From Mimachlamys varia (lineage: Eukaryota; Mollusca; Bivalvia; Pectinida; Pectinidae), in the NCBI GenBank assembly GCA_947623455.1, contig OX392535.1, positions 36,976,688-37,040,687 on the forward strand: 64,000 nucleotides of DNA. Direction: 5' to 3'. Below the pieces are notes generated by a model. That model ran no database searches. It saw only the letters and a program-made list of their open reading frames with translations, and had not been told where the DNA came from. The stretch's first letter is position 1. Each line of letters begins with the position of its first letter. Shown in pieces: positions 25,001-36,965 of this stretch. A program made the position numbers and the translations under genes.

Positions 25001-28000
25001 TGAGGGATGAATGTATTTAATCAAAATATGTATTTAGTTTCATTAAGCAATCAAAGAATATTTATTTGTTAGTTTCACAAGTAGTTCTTACAATATTTAA
25101 AAATATCAACAAATAATTATCAATAGATATTCCTTAAATTTTTCAATATACTTTAATGTAAATTGGTATATAAATACAAAAAAAAATGATAATAGTGTAT
25201 ATTAAATGAAATATAAGACATCAGAACTGTTAGATAAATAATATTTTTTTATTTTATTTATGTCCTGTACATGCTAGAAAGTTTTGGGAACAACTCTAAC
25301 AGTAATTATCATGATTTCATAGTTTCTAGTTTTGAAATGAAAGAAGGTTGTTTGTGAAAATAACTACATAAGATTCATATATATATATTTATATATTAAA
25401 ATAATAAATATTAACTAATGATAAAGCCAGCTTCTAAGTATTAACAGACAACAAAGGGGAAGTGAAGCACAGGTAAGAATCGCAGGTTGATGGGATCTTC
25501 ACACCTTATATCAGACCTGATACAGGTAAACTTTGACCAGGAAGGGTCGAGGCCTGAGGGGGACATTATCTAATTAGATGGCCAAGTGTAAGCCTGTCCA
25601 AATCTTCACACATCTTTTGTGATCAGATCTGATACAGACAAAACATTGCATAGGGAGGGGGCAATGCCTAATTATAAAAAGCCATTCATTGTTTTGGGCT
25701 TCTGGTCAAACACAGGTAAATTTAACCAGTCATGCATGAAGCATTCCCCTGGTCATCACAGCATGGAGCCTCTAATTACTTGTCCCCTAGTGATAAGGTA
25801 GCCAGTGCCCAAAGGTACCTGCGAGCTATAACTTGGCTCAGTGCCCACAGGTACAGAGGCCCTGCTGGGTTTCCAGTCATGTGACAATTTCTATTGATAT
25901 TACAGACATTTCTATTGATTTTACAGCGCATGTCTTAATGTCAAAATTTTCTGGTAATGTAACAGCACATATATTAATCCACCAGTACATATATTAATCC
26001 ACCAGAAATTATATTGATGTGCTGGTTTTCTATTAATGATTAAGAGTGGGGCGAGGATATCAAACTTTTTATAATCCCTAGTGGTCGCTGTTGATGAAAC
26101 AAAGTCCAGTTCTGCTACACTAACATAATTACATGTATTTCAATTGAGCAGAAATGTTTTCTTACAAATCACAGAAAACCAAATTAAAGATGATTACCTG
26201 CCAACATAGTCTTGACTGACATCAAGGAATACAAAACAGCACATTGTCGACGGAGAAAATCCTTTGTGGCCAGTATATCTCAGTTTCGTGTCCTTCAGAG
26301 TGCAAAGGTCAATCACTCTGACCTCTATGGAGGGTGAAAGGTCAGGGGTTGCCCAGGGGTCAGTGCGTTGTACTGTACCAATCCAAGGCCGGCAATTGAG
26401 GAACAAATATCTGCAGAAAAATATTTATTTGTATAAGTTTGCGATGCCGCTAAAAGCATGGTCCCACTACCAACAAAACACAATATGTTTTTTTTTCCAA
26501 ATCTTTGTTATAAGTATTGAATTCTTTACCTCTTAATTATAAACAGGCTAATTCGTAGAATCAATATCCCCCGCTTTTCCAACATATTGGTATATAGGTA
26601 ATATCTTTTGAGGTTAGGCTGAAACATATAATTTCCATGCTGTTGACACAAGATCATCGTCGGAAGCCCACGGTACACTTCTCTGACGTTTGTATCCCGT
26701 GGGCCAGAATCGGTATAAACCTTTGTTTCCCAGAATAGAAGTTTATTCGGAGATTTCAACCAATCAGAATGGTCGTTTCTCGTGACACTCTGTTAGATAA
26801 TTTAATCGTGACCACGACCAGCATATTTCTGTTGGCATGACGCCGATGTCAATCGCCGTATAGCAGGACCTTATATTTTAACCACAATCGGCACAATTAT
26901 ACACAATCGACATGTTTTGTTGGCAGGCGGTGCTACAAATGAAACGGAATACCCTGGCTTGATGTCCCGGCTGTATGTAGTTACGGATGAAACCATCGAT
27001 ATGATTGGCTACTATTTTAGTACAGAAACGAGAGTTCCTTTCGATTTTAGTCCACGGGATGCAAACGTCAGAGAAGTGTACTGTGGGTTTCTGACGATGA
27101 CACAAGATGTATTGCTAGGAAATTGAACAAAAACTAAAGCCTTAAACAGAGAACTATTCCAACCTAAGAATCGAAGAATTCAAATGTGTCTTCCGGGGTG
27201 AATTAGTTAATCAAATGCCTCTTTTTAAGGTAACTCTGAATTTGTTTTTACTTTTGAATCGAAAATGTGGAACCATTTACTTGATTTATATAACAGTGAA
27301 TAGACATGAGTGAAAAATTATTTAACTGCAAAAAGCATCGCCATTATATTATTTATAAGAGCGAATTTAAAGATTGCTATCTCTCAGTAAATGGTAAATG
27401 CAAATTACCTGTGATCATGTGACAAACACAATCCGGTCACATGGCCATAAAGATCAATTAGGTGGTCGGGCTTGTCCGACTTCCGTATCCTTCGCAGTTG
27501 TATATCGTTATTACTGAAGCTGACAACCATGTGGCTCTCCTCCTGGTTTGGTTCCGCTCCTAGTTCCTCAAGGTCAGAGTTGGAACTTAGATCACTGTCC
27601 TGGTATGACCTTGAACTAGAATTGACAACCGCGACAGGGGGAGATGATAAGTTTTTGAATCCGACCTGATGTAATGCCACAGCAAACTCACCAGTCACAA
27701 ATATCATGTTCTGTGTGCTTACTCTTTGGTGTGGTGCTGTGGTACCACATGCAGAGCCACACTTGCTATAGTCTACATAGAAATTATCAGAGGCACCACC
27801 AGTTGCTCCTCCTCCTCCAGAAGAGGAAGAACACCCCGCCTCATTTTCATGTCCGAAATTGTCCTCCATATTTTCTTCCACAGATCTATCTCCAGGTCCA
27901 TCAGCCTCCATGTCGGAGTCAGAGTCGGGGTCGGCAAGGTCATCAGCGTCATTAGATTGCACTGGAACATTAGCCACAGTCAAGAATTTTATGAGGCTGG

Positions 28001-31000
28001 CAGTCTCGCTACAGAACGTAAACAAGCTGTGACCTCCGCCTTCTTCCACACACATGTCGGAGCAGTCCTCGGACAACAGCTCAGCGAGATGAGAGGGCTG
28101 TACCTACAACAATATACAACAGATTAAAACACTGTAGCTCTAGATGACAGGGTACTGCCATCAACTCCCACCAATCCATCTTTATTCCAGACTGTCCTGC
28201 TATACCTCAATTGATGACCTGCAATCCAAACTAGTGTCCAAACTCCCTTTTTCAAAACTTCGATTTTAGACAATTTATTTGTAGACTCACCTCATTTTTC
28301 AGATTATCATTTCAATTTCCAAATGGTTGACCCAGAGTTCAGACTTTTGACCTAGAAAATGAATGTTTTACTTAGAGGCTTGAATGTTACCTGCCGATTT
28401 CCGCTTTTACTCCCAATGTTTATATACTTGTGCCCTATTTTCATCAAATAAACAGTGGTTTACCTCAGTTAACAATATGAACATGTTGGCATACGTCATT
28501 GGGTGACACATTAGATAAAACACTAGCCTTTCACCAAGGTGCCTTTGGTTCGATTTCCCAATCGGACCTAAAGGTGCGAGGTCACTTGCCTCACCACTTG
28601 GATTTTCTCCAGATATTCCAGTTTTCTCCCACAACAAGATCCCCTGCACACCAACATTTGGGCCAACAAGGGTGATATACATATAATCATTTATGGAAGT
28701 ATAATTATATAAGCATTCATCATCTTTTACATTTATATACAATTCAACGTCATGGTCTCAATCTTATATAACTTGAAAATCCTATTTAATTCAAAGTATT
28801 TCGTTGGACAAGGCCAAACTTCAAATCTGAATTTGCTTCACACAATACTGGTATTGAAGTTTATATATTGTAATGCAGACTTTGAGATAACAAGGTCCTA
28901 ACGTACTGAATTTATTCATTTACATGCATGGACATGGTTATAAGAAATACAGTGGACTCCACTTAATATCACCCCTGTTAATATCACATTCCTCGTTATA
29001 TCATGTTTTTCCCAAACACCATTTTTTATCTATATAATCTTTGTAATTTTATTTGGTTAATATCATATATCTTGTGGTGAATTCCTCTTAATATAATCTT
29101 TTTTTAACCAATCATATAAAATATCCAGAAAATAATATCATTTCCATTGATTTCAGATACAACTTGTACAAAATGTTGCATTGAATAAAAAATAACCCCA
29201 AAAATGATTTTTAATTGAAATAATGTTATCTACATATTGAAACATCTTCATGTGTACATTGAATAGCTAACTTTTAGTTATGGAGATTGGAAATGCACTA
29301 GACTTAGTGGAAAAAATATGTTGCTCTTAATGTCACATGCCTGTTGATATCATGTTTTTGTCTGACAAATGCAACATGATATAAAGAGGAGTGCACTGTA
29401 CTAATTTACAAATTGACGTGGTTTACCTCAAATGACTCTATCTGGACGGTAGTTGCAAATCGGTCCAGACTGATCTCCAGACAGCCACCCAAGAATGTGC
29501 TGTCATCAAGCCAGGCTCCGAACAGTTGAGAAGGGTCCATCGCCACAACACGCAGTATATGGAAATCTGGTGATATGAAGGGATAATAGTACATTTTTAC
29601 TTTAGATAAATTATGCAAGAAATTAATTTATCCAATAATTAGAATGTAGTTCTAGGATGCCAAAAGCGCCCGAGCAAAACTCTTGAATGGTACCACATGC
29701 GTGCAAGTTACTTCCCCTTGCTACACTTGGCCTTAAATATTTTTCGTCTGGAAGCAGTCTTCCAGTGGGGAATTTGGAAACACATCATACAATTACGTCA
29801 CACTCAGCCTTAATCAGTTATTTCCAGAAGGTTGAAAAATAACCGGAAAATGTTTCAGCTGATGTCTGTTGCATTTATATCTTTATCCTTGCTTCATAGT
29901 TTTTGTTCCAACTTACCAACTTTAAATTATGGAAATCTTATCTAATTCTGAATGAGCAAATTTCATCGTAAATAATTCTCAGTAAACATCAGAGATTATT
30001 TCAAGCTTTGCTTTTTTAAGGCTTTGTCTTTTTCATATATATTAGAAAAAAAAGGTGGTACAAAAAGGGACATAACTCTCTTTCTAGGAAATTTGTTAAG
30101 TTTTCACACTCTGACATTCTCTCATACTTATTAAAACTTGATTTAACCAGTTTTCAAACTGGTAAGGTTCAATTGTGACCTAAGCGATGCATGTTGAAAA
30201 CTTATGTCTGATGAATTTTAAATTGTAAAAAATGATATTTTTGAGTGTGCTGGCTATACAAGGAGCGGGCAATAGGCGAGAAATTATGTTATAAGCCGAC
30301 CAATACATAGTTCATTCCACTATAAATGCCAACAAAATTTATTTCACTGCCCTGTTATAAACACATCCCCATACTTTATGAAGGCAGAAATTGTGTGTTG
30401 GCCCCCTAAGCTTAAAGGCCCAATATACATAACTTCAGGAAATTTTTTCGTAATTCTGAAAAAAATTCCAGTTGATAACCATACAAAAATAAGCCTAAAA
30501 TGAAGTAAATCTGAGCGGTAACTAACAATAAACTCTTGAAAGAAAAATCCGAAGAATTAAAAATGATTCCTTAGGGGCCCACTTCAACAACAAGCCAAAG
30601 TTAGAAGACAGTTCAAAATGGATGCGTGTTTACAAATACTTAGTTTCAACAGCTGCTGTATCGGTAACCGCGTAAGAACTAATCTTGCATATTGCCGATA
30701 TCAGTTAATCTTAACTAAATCTATAAATATAAAAAGTAATCAGGCTTGATTTTCGCTTCAAGTTTTGCCGAAAGTTACGTATATTGGGCCTTTAATACGG
30801 GGATGGGTAAAATATGTTCAAATTACCATGAAGAATGGAAAGGATAGCAACAAATCCTCGTCTGTCCATGAAGTCCCTCGTCTTGACACTAGACACCAGC
30901 AGCATGCTATCACTCTGGTTAAAACAGGAGAACTGGGTGAAGTCCCAGGAAAGTAACTTACGAAAATCTTTGGAGTATTTTATCGTTGTGGGGTACCCAA

Positions 31001-33370
31001 CATTCCAAACCTGTGAAATGAAATAAAAGACACAATTATTTTTTTATAAAGTCATTCAACCCTGAAAACCCATTTGAAATCTTCTAATTCAAAAGTCAGA
31101 TTAGTTCATTATGAAATTGTAACACTGAGGTCTATTTTTTTTCAATAAAGCTTTGCTAAATATAGTCATAAAAGAAACAAATTTTGAAATACATTTCAAA
31201 TGGCAAAACTTAATTGCTTATTGCTTAAATGTGAAAGGAAATCTCATAAACTTCAGATTTTGATACAAAACTGAAAAAGAATGAAATTCTTTAAAATGGA
31301 TAGAAAACAGTGACAGAAAATAAAATTATAGTTCACTTCGACAGATTTTTTGATGGAACCAAACCACAATTTGGACCACTTTCTCACTATCTGTAATCCA
31401 ACAGCTGTGGCCAATTGCCAAACAAATTCAGATTCACACAACAAATAGTAATAAGTAGACGATTCACATAACAAATAGTAGTTGGCAGTTGAATTTACAT
31501 GACAAACAGTTTTAGTTGGATTTACATGACAGACAGTAATTAGCAGTTGGATTCACATGCCAAACAGTACCTGGTAATTAGCAGTTGGATTTACCTGATG
31601 AACAGTAATTAGCAGTTGGATTTACATGATGAACAGTAATTAGCAGTTGGTATTATATGACAAACAGCAATTGGCAGTTGACCCACCTTTATTGTGGCGT
31701 CTTTGGATGTTGTAGAAAACATGTCGCCGCGATGGGAGAAGCTGACATGTAGCACCTCATCGTTGTGATCTGTTAACGTCTCACTGAGCTGCATCGGGGC
31801 TAGGTAATGGAGGCGTCGGTATTCTGCCTGCCAGCTCTCCTTTCCTGGTGGCAGACCCACTTTCTTCACGCCCCACTGACTTTTCATCAAGCCCTTCCAT
31901 AAACTCTCGTCCTGACAGACCCGATGCCAGTCCTGTTTGATTATAATATGGTGCATATACAGACCTATCTCAAAAGTGTAGTTATCTCCCTTGTTTCCCC
32001 TATCAAAAAGGCCTATAATGGCGAAGAGAGAGCTTTTTGCTCAATTGTTACTGAAAAATTAGAAATCACTTAGTTTCTCATGCTAATTTTGATAATTTTT
32101 TAATATTTTAGAATATTAACTGCTATTCCCTGTAAATAACTTATAACAGAAGACTATTTATAAGTAAATAAAATTTAGCTTTAAAGTGGTAGCATTATAA
32201 CATGTTTCAACTAGCCAGGCTAGCCACCATCATTTGGGTTTTGGCTAATTGATACATGCAATCAAACAACAGGATCTAAATGTTGACACTCCATCATTAA
32301 AATTAACACTGTAAAAATTAGGAAGTTTTTTTTTTTTGCGAATGAGCCTTAATTCACGCCACACACCTTGAAAATATTTAGATGATGACCATATAATGTA
32401 GGTTTCACAAGTATTTTGTTATCTGCAAAATTAAGATAAGACTCTGACAGAAAATCGCAAAATTTTAAATCCAAAAATTTAACAAATATGTAGTATTCTT
32501 TGTATTTACCTTCTGTGGAGTGGATCAATTTCTCTCCCACTCAAATTTTAAATACCAAGACTGTAAGTCACAAACCTTACTTTATTATACATACCTACTT
32601 CACATACGACAAACGCACAGGAAATATGTTTTAACAAGATTTACCCTGATACTCTATATGAACAACCCGGTTGAATTTAACTGGCATACCTTGCAGGTCT
32701 GTGCAGCTCGAACAAGGTCACAAGCTCTGAGTGAATAGAAGATGTCCAGCAGGATGGAGTCTGGAGACTTCTGCCAAATACTTGGACATGTCTCCTCTTC
32801 ATTATCAATCTCAGAGGGACTCCTGTACATTAACAATATATCTTTAAGAAAACAAACAAGGGAAATCACTCTTATTAAGTTTTATTTTTCCATACATTAA
32901 ATCATGCAACAAAGTAAGTCAAATTTTGATTGGGATGATGTGTGAAAGTTTTATTTTTATATGCAGTATTACTTCTTTCGTAAGTTTTGATTTACATTAT
33001 AAATACCAGAATACAATTTTGAAATACACAGTTCAACTTTTATTTGGCAAACACCTAATCTGAACATTCTTATGAACGTTTTCAACAAAATTAAAACCAG
33101 ACCTATATATTGTGATGTCTAATTTGTTTAATTCACTTCCCAAAGGCTAACCCTTGAAACTTAATTACGAAAAATATACAATAGGAAAAGAACTTCTAAG
33201 AAATTTTGACATTTCGTTGACAGTTGATAAAATCTAGTGGGCGAACGTAATTTTAAAGAAGTCTACTTTAAACATCAGTTTATCAAACTTCTTTCTGATT
33301 GATCTTTCCCATTAACATGACGTATCGGCGCACATACTTACCTCCTCTCGCCGATGCAATGCAGCGGCAT
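18849..33370 (-). CDS. FBXW5: FBXW5: F-box and WD-repeat protein 5 (complete)
   Basis: Coding exons in transcript order are 33342..33370, 32690..32822, 31687..31932, 30827..31010, 29427..29566, 27409..28103, 26198..26410 and 18849..19056. All have GT-AG introns and compatible phases, giving 615 aa, against about 566 recalled for human. An N-terminal F-box (SPDSILLDIFYSL, CKDWHRVCQDESLWKGL) recruits Skp1. WD repeats begin at LTDHNDEVLHVSFSH with DATIKVWN and end with GYIWDRHYTTLLSTY and SDDNTIKIWRS. Order and wording match vertebrate FBXW5 throughout, for example VFLDVSQDYV before GYIWDRHY. FBXW5 is a substrate receptor for SCF and CUL4-DDB1 ubiquitin ligases; known substrates include the centriole protein SASS6. 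The start was chosen as the only ATG in a short first exon that splices in phase. The extra length lies mainly in an acidic and Ser/Gly-rich insert in exon 6. Confidence 0.93.
19560..19648 (-). repeat. SINE fragment interrupted by a 6.4-kb insertion (left part)
   Basis: GGGTTCCAACCAGCTGGGAC, CCTTCCCAACTCTAAATGG and ATATCTGG match the SINEs at 18.2-18.6 kb up to the TATCTGG position. There the match stops and inserted DNA starts. Confidence 0.75.
19649..19917. mobile_element. MITE, ~269 bp
   Basis: The termini GGGCCCGTATTCATGAAAC and, inverted at the right end, GGGCCTGTATTCATGAAACC form terminal inverted repeats. It lies exactly between the SINE left part and the giant inverted repeat. Confidence 0.75.
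22090..22440. repeat. third partial copy of the inverted-repeat arm inside the spacer
   Basis: The spacer repeats in direct orientation the segment at about 20170-20510 of the left arm (CCTTTGGGCACTGGCTACCA, ATTAGAGGCTCCATGCTGTG). Confidence 0.85.
22735..23260. repeat. diverged direct duplication in the spacer
   Basis: Two blocks (about 22741-22845 and 23140-23250) share GGTCGCTTGC, a TGCCGGTTTATATACG block and TTGATATTGATGATCA. They are about 400 bp apart in the same orientation. Confidence 0.65.
26085..26130 (-). repeat. SINE fragment, right part of the interrupted copy
   Basis: TCGCTGTTGATG and AAAGTCCAGTTCTGCTACA continue the SINE text where the left part at 19648 broke off (compare TCGCCAACGATCGACCCGG and GAACTGCTACA at 18297-18330). 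Confidence 0.65.
26198..26410 (-). CDS. FBXW5: FBXW5 exon 7
   Basis: YLFLNCRPW, then VRVIDLCTLKDTKLRYTGH and FVFLDVSQDYVG: the penultimate WD repeats. It is followed by a 7.1-kb intron holding the giant inverted repeat. Confidence 0.92.
26655..27101. mobile_element. inverted-repeat element in FBXW5 intron 6
   Basis: The arms at about 26656-26716 and 27046-27100 are inverted (TCATCGTCGGAAGCCCACGG, GTACACTTCTCTGACGTTTG), with about 10% mismatch. It is a long-TIR MITE of about 450 bp. Mirror-image short open frames here are artefacts of the palindrome. Confidence 0.75.
27409..28103 (-). CDS. FBXW5: FBXW5 exon 6 with acidic/Ser-Gly insert
   Basis: 231 codons plus 2 nt. It begins VQPSHLAELLSEDCSD. 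An acidic run (DADDLADPDSDSDMEAD) and a CSSSSGGGGATGGAS stretch follow, then conserved IFVTGEFAVALHQVGFKNL and the ending YGHVTGLCLSHDHR. The central region is probably disordered and longer than in vertebrates. Confidence 0.9.
28490..28680 (+). repeat. tRNA-headed SINE in FBXW5 intron 5
   Basis: GGTGCCTTTGGTTCGATTTCCC (box B like), then a body with GATATTCCAGTTTTCTCCCAC. It belongs to the same broad family as the copy at 1.6 kb, in the opposite orientation. Confidence 0.65.
28950..29398. mobile_element. TA-flanked MITE, copy 1 (CAGTGGACTCC family)
   Basis: Bounded by TA on both sides. The ends CAGTGGACTCCACTTAATAT and GAGGAGTGCACTG form imperfect inverted repeats. Related copies are at 46404 and 53267. 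The CAGT termini and TA target suggest a Tc1/mariner/pogo-mobilised MITE. Confidence 0.8.
29427..29566 (-). CDS. FBXW5: FBXW5 exon 5
   Basis: Encodes DFHILRVVAMDPSQLFGAWL and DDSTFLGGCLEISL, matching the DVFGCWLTETSLISGNL segment of FBXW5. The donor is GTAAAC at 29426, phase 0. Confidence 0.88.
30412..30795. mobile_element. TTAA-flanked MITE, copy 2
   Basis: TTAA-AGGCCCAATATACATAAC at the left, TTACGTATATTGGGCCT-TTAA at the right; inverted relative to copy 1. It lies in FBXW5 intron 4, about 30 nt from exon 4. Confidence 0.85.
30827..31010 (-). CDS. FBXW5: FBXW5 exon 4
   Basis: Starts VWNVGYPTTIKYSKDF and includes WDFTQFSCFNQSDSMLLVSS and FVAILSILH, matching the W-S-YTQFSQFNKDDSLLL and EIAVISL region of FBXW5. 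It ends in phase 1, and a TTAA MITE begins about 30 nt into the following intron. Confidence 0.9.
31435..31683 (-). repeat. 31-bp minisatellite abutting a FBXW5 donor
   Basis: About eight copies of a unit containing GCAGTTGGATTTACATGA on the plus strand; the last four GCAGTTG landmarks are exactly 31 bp apart (31581, 31612, 31643, 31674). The array starts about 7 nt after the exon 3 donor and decays with distance from it. Confidence 0.85.
31687..31932 (-). CDS. FBXW5: FBXW5 exon 3: end of F-box, first WD repeat
   Basis: 82 codons from DWHRVCQDESLWKGL to DATIK. It contains LTDHNDEVLHVSFSHRGD, the first WD repeat. The donor GTGGGT is followed within about 7 nt by a 31-bp tandem array. Confidence 0.92.
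32690..32822 (-). CDS. FBXW5: FBXW5 exon 2: F-box
   Basis: The acceptor GTACAG is at 32823. It encodes SPSEIDNEEET and then the first F-box helices (SPDSILLDIFYSLRACDLVR), ending at TCK with donor GTATGC. Confidence 0.9.
33342..33370 (-). CDS. FBXW5: FBXW5 exon 1 (start codon)
   Basis: ATG followed by PLHCIGER, then donor GTAAGT at 33341. The exon ends with two bases of an Arg codon completed by exon 2. This is the least conserved part, and the start is inferred from the splice phase only. Confidence 0.7.
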
Positions 33371-33986
33371 AGTCTTTAGAAAGAGGAAAACCTGTTCAGC
33401 CTTCAATCATCGTTTGATACATGGCCATTAAACACAAATCGTGGTCTCTTCGACGCTTTGAAAGTCCTAAGTAAATAATAGACAGACCCGGCCAAAATAT
33501 CCGGATTTTATTTGGGTACATAGTTCATATGATTTATTTTGATCTAATGATTCACGCGTGTATATTTAAGAGTCTTGGAAACAATTAAGCATGATGTGAA
33601 TTTTTAAAGAAAGGTAGGAAACTTAGCTATTGCCCGAATTAATTGTAACTAGAAACAGGGACTTTATACGTCCCTGCTAGAAATGATAGACGCGAACAAA
33701 AAAAAACAATATTAGGGTCTAATGAATTATTGAATTTTTGCATTTGAAAGAGACATCTGAGCTTTGTGCGATCGTCAACGATAAAGAATAACATTGGCTT
33801 CCACCAGAGACGTATAAATGGCTAATATCACGTCTCTGCTTCCACATAGAGAAAAAAATAGAATAATTTTCACTTTCACGACCCCTTGACCTCTGAATTG
33901 TAAATAAGAGAGTTAAATCACTACTCTATCCCTCTATTACAACGCTGCACTTAACTGATTAAAGAAATTTGCCATTCCCCAAACTT
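33371..33986. other. FBXW5 5' flank
   Basis: Upstream of the FBXW5 start codon on its own strand. No TATA box or other promoter element stands out. It contains two short GGGACNTTATACGTCCC-type hairpins (33658, 33808), also seen at 54703 and 55002. Confidence 0.4.
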
Positions 33987-35755
33987 ATAGTCCAGTCAAA
34001 TAAGCAAAAATATAGGCCTAACCGGGACAAAATTGCAATAGAATTTATTTTCATATTTTTGGAATGGCGGATACCTATACTGTAACAGAAAAAAAGTCTA
34101 CCAAAATCTACCTTTGAAAAATCACCTTTTTCCGCACTAATTGGGATCAAGAAATAAGCATAATTGCTCAATGGCGCAACTTTAAAGTGAAATATTTAAT
34201 TCTCAAATATTTTCTTATATTTAACTAATAACTACATTGTATAACTAGTTTATGTTTAATACAAACAACTAAATTAAATCGATATAAATTATTGCATCAA
34301 GAAATAATGTACAGTCAAAAGTCACTAAAAAGCATCTGAATGTTGAACATTCAAGTTTTTTTTGCATTTTTTAGACAAAAGAAAATAAAAAAATATTATA
34401 AGTATCATTGCTAGATATGAATTAATCCATTAAAATATTACATATGTATTAAACTTTCTTATATGAGACATTTTGCTTACATACAGTTTGTTTTTTTTAA
34501 TCTTGAAAGTTGGCTGCAAGGCCAATTTTGAACGGTTTCAACGTCAATATTGAACGATTTCTCAATTTATGCAACCTGTATTTTAATAACGTAAAAAGCA
34601 AATTGTAAAATTCTTTTCACATGCTTTCATGTTTGTACAATGGTTATTTTAAATACTTATTTGGTAAGGTCAGTTTGCTAATATATTGATAATCAAATAT
34701 TCAAAACACTATTACATGTTATTTGGGCAGAATGGCAAAAAATGACTAAGTTCATCATTCTAAATAATAAAAAAATGCATAATTTTTTTGTGTTTTATCC
34801 GATTGCTAAAGAACTTGGCTTGGCTAAAGACAATAAGATTGTCTTGATGGCTAATGCAATTTTGATTAAATAAAATATTTTGGGTTTGGTAAAAAAAATA
34901 TTTTCTTTTATTCCATGATGGTCAGTAGTAAAAATACATTATTTTCAATTAAATTATTAGGCTTTTTGGATGTTAAAACTCGGATTAATTGCATTAAAAC
35001 AAACATTTCATGGAAATAATTCTGACAAAGTCTTCATGTAATCTGATAAAACTTGGCAGAGAAATAAGGAATTTCGTTGTTCAGAATAGTGAATATTTTC
35101 ACTGTTCAGGAAAAAATGAATAAGGTAGTGGTTTCAAGATTTGATTTTAAGCATAAAGGCAAAGTTATTTTATCCAGTTTAGTATTTAAGATAAACAATG
35201 CAAACACTTTAATGAAAATAAAAATGACTTAAGCATTTGCCTTCCTTATTATTAAAATACATCCGAAAGAGATATGCAAAGGTTTCAATATGGACCTCGA
35301 AAAAGTGCAAAATCAGCACATTTTGATGACTTTGATGTTTAATAACTTTTTTGTATGTTAATCAATCATCAGTTAAATTAAATATACAAATTAAATACCG
35401 TTTTTTTAAACAGGAAAGTTTATCTTATTTTGCTACCGGGAATATTAAATGATATTTTTGCTCTTAAAATCTGAAAAAGTAAAATATCGTCAAGTAAAAT
35501 GGATTTTTAGTGATATTGATGGATCAATATTTTTTCAACATTACATATCAGAAAAACGATTTTGGCGAATCTGTAATATACATAAACTGGTTATGACATG
35601 TAACTATTCATTTTAGTTGGCCCAGTAAGCAATTACGCTGAAATTCTTGACCCCCAATTTGTGCGAACACAAAATATAGGTATCCACCTTCTAAGAACTA
35701 AAAATAATTTCTGTTGCAATTTTGTCCCGGTTAAACCCTATATTGACTAGACTAT
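33987..35755. mobile_element. non-autonomous DNA element with ~150-190-bp TIRs
   Basis: The left end (ATAGTCCAGTCAA, then AACCGGGACAAAATTGCAAT and GGATACCTATA) is inverted at the right end (CAATTTTGTCCCGGTT, TTGACTAGACTAT). The roughly 1.4-kb interior is very AT-rich with no open frame of note. Confidence 0.75.
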
Positions 35756-36779
35756 TATTTCTAGACATAGACGTACACATGTACCGCGTTTATTGTTTGA
35801 TACATTGTACGATTTATACGTTGATTTTGATATAGAATTTATCTTGTGTGATGATAACGTATACGTATTCTTGTAAACTAATTGCTATAATGTCAAATCA
35901 GTGTCCAAAAGTGTACACAGCAAACGAAATGCTTTAGTTGATACTTCCTGAATCTGAACCCTTTATACTTACTGTCGGCACTGGGAAGTCTTTACTATTA
36001 TTCTTTTATACGTCTCTTCATTATTTCATCTTATACATATGTGCTTTTTTCGCGGTGTGGGTCTGGTATGGTGGCTTTTTACTATATGACATTTCGTCTT
36101 TTCGCTTTGGCACCCACGAAATAAAACAAATTTAATAACGAAAACCGCCAATGCCAACAAACGAAATAACACCAAAAGAAGGGAGAAAAGACCCCATTTT
36201 ATTTCTACGCTTTGGTGTTATTTTCAGTTCGGTTTGGTGTTATTTCGCTTTGGTAGGTTTTTGTATATTACTGTACATTGAAGATGTTACTATATGTACT
36301 GGTAATGTCACTTGTGGTTTACGATCATGAATTAACTATTACAGTTACCAACAATTACGTGCCGTTACTGTGTATTGTTCCAGTGTTAATGTTGGTCAGT
36401 GCCCATTAGCAGTAGAAATGACCCTAAATATCTGCAGGTAGGGCGTAAGAGTTATCTTATATGCTGCCCCCATTGGAATATCATTCTGAAATTGGTTTTA
36501 AACAATTTTCAAACGTGATAGTACAGACCAGGAAAGTGCAGAATAAAATGCATTCATTTTGACAATGTCGATAGTAATATACGACGTCACAGTGCTACTG
36601 CTACACATTGTGTCTCAAATATATGTTCTAGTCAATGTTTCAAAACGACTGGCACGGTAACGTCTAGGACATGAACAAACCGCTGGTCAAATCATAGCCA
36701 TCTGTCCCTCTGGGGTTAGAATCGTCATTTATTCAAATTCTGTTCACCGTCCCCCAAGGATCTTTCTGACCAAATGGTT

Positions 36780-36965
36780 TCTTTTGTTTTACGTCCTGTT
36801 AACAGCCAGTGTCATTTAAGGACATGCCAGGTTTTGGAGGTGGAGGAGAGCCGGAGTACCCAAAGAAAAAAACAACCACACACGGTCAATACCTGGCAAC
36901 TGCTCTACATGGGATTCAAACTTGCAATCCAGATGTAGAGGGCTAGTGGTAAGCTAATGTTGAGG
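36780..36965 (-). repeat. SINE, same family as 2.2 kb
   Basis: Shares GTTAACAGCCAGTGTCATTT, AAGGACATGCCAGG and GGAGGAGAG with the 2145-2365 copy, plus a decayed box B (GGGATTCAAACTTGCAATCC on the plus strand). Confidence 0.6.

Larger units (their letters stand above)
19922..26084. mobile_element. giant inverted-repeat (foldback-like) element in FBXW5 intron 7
   Basis: The left arm (about 19922-21845) and the right arm (about 24168-26084) are inverted copies. Matching landmarks include CCACTAGGGATTATAAAAAG at the outer ends, the GCATGACTGGTTAAATTTAC block, a GAATTTCTCACC block near the middle, and CTCTGGCTTAGTTGCTTC near the inner ends. No protein is encoded. It is most simply a non-autonomous foldback-type or long-TIR transposon. 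Confidence 0.85.

Noticed and set aside
26526..27126. Mirror-image short frames in FBXW5 intron 6
   Set aside because: They arise from the two arms of an inverted-repeat element.
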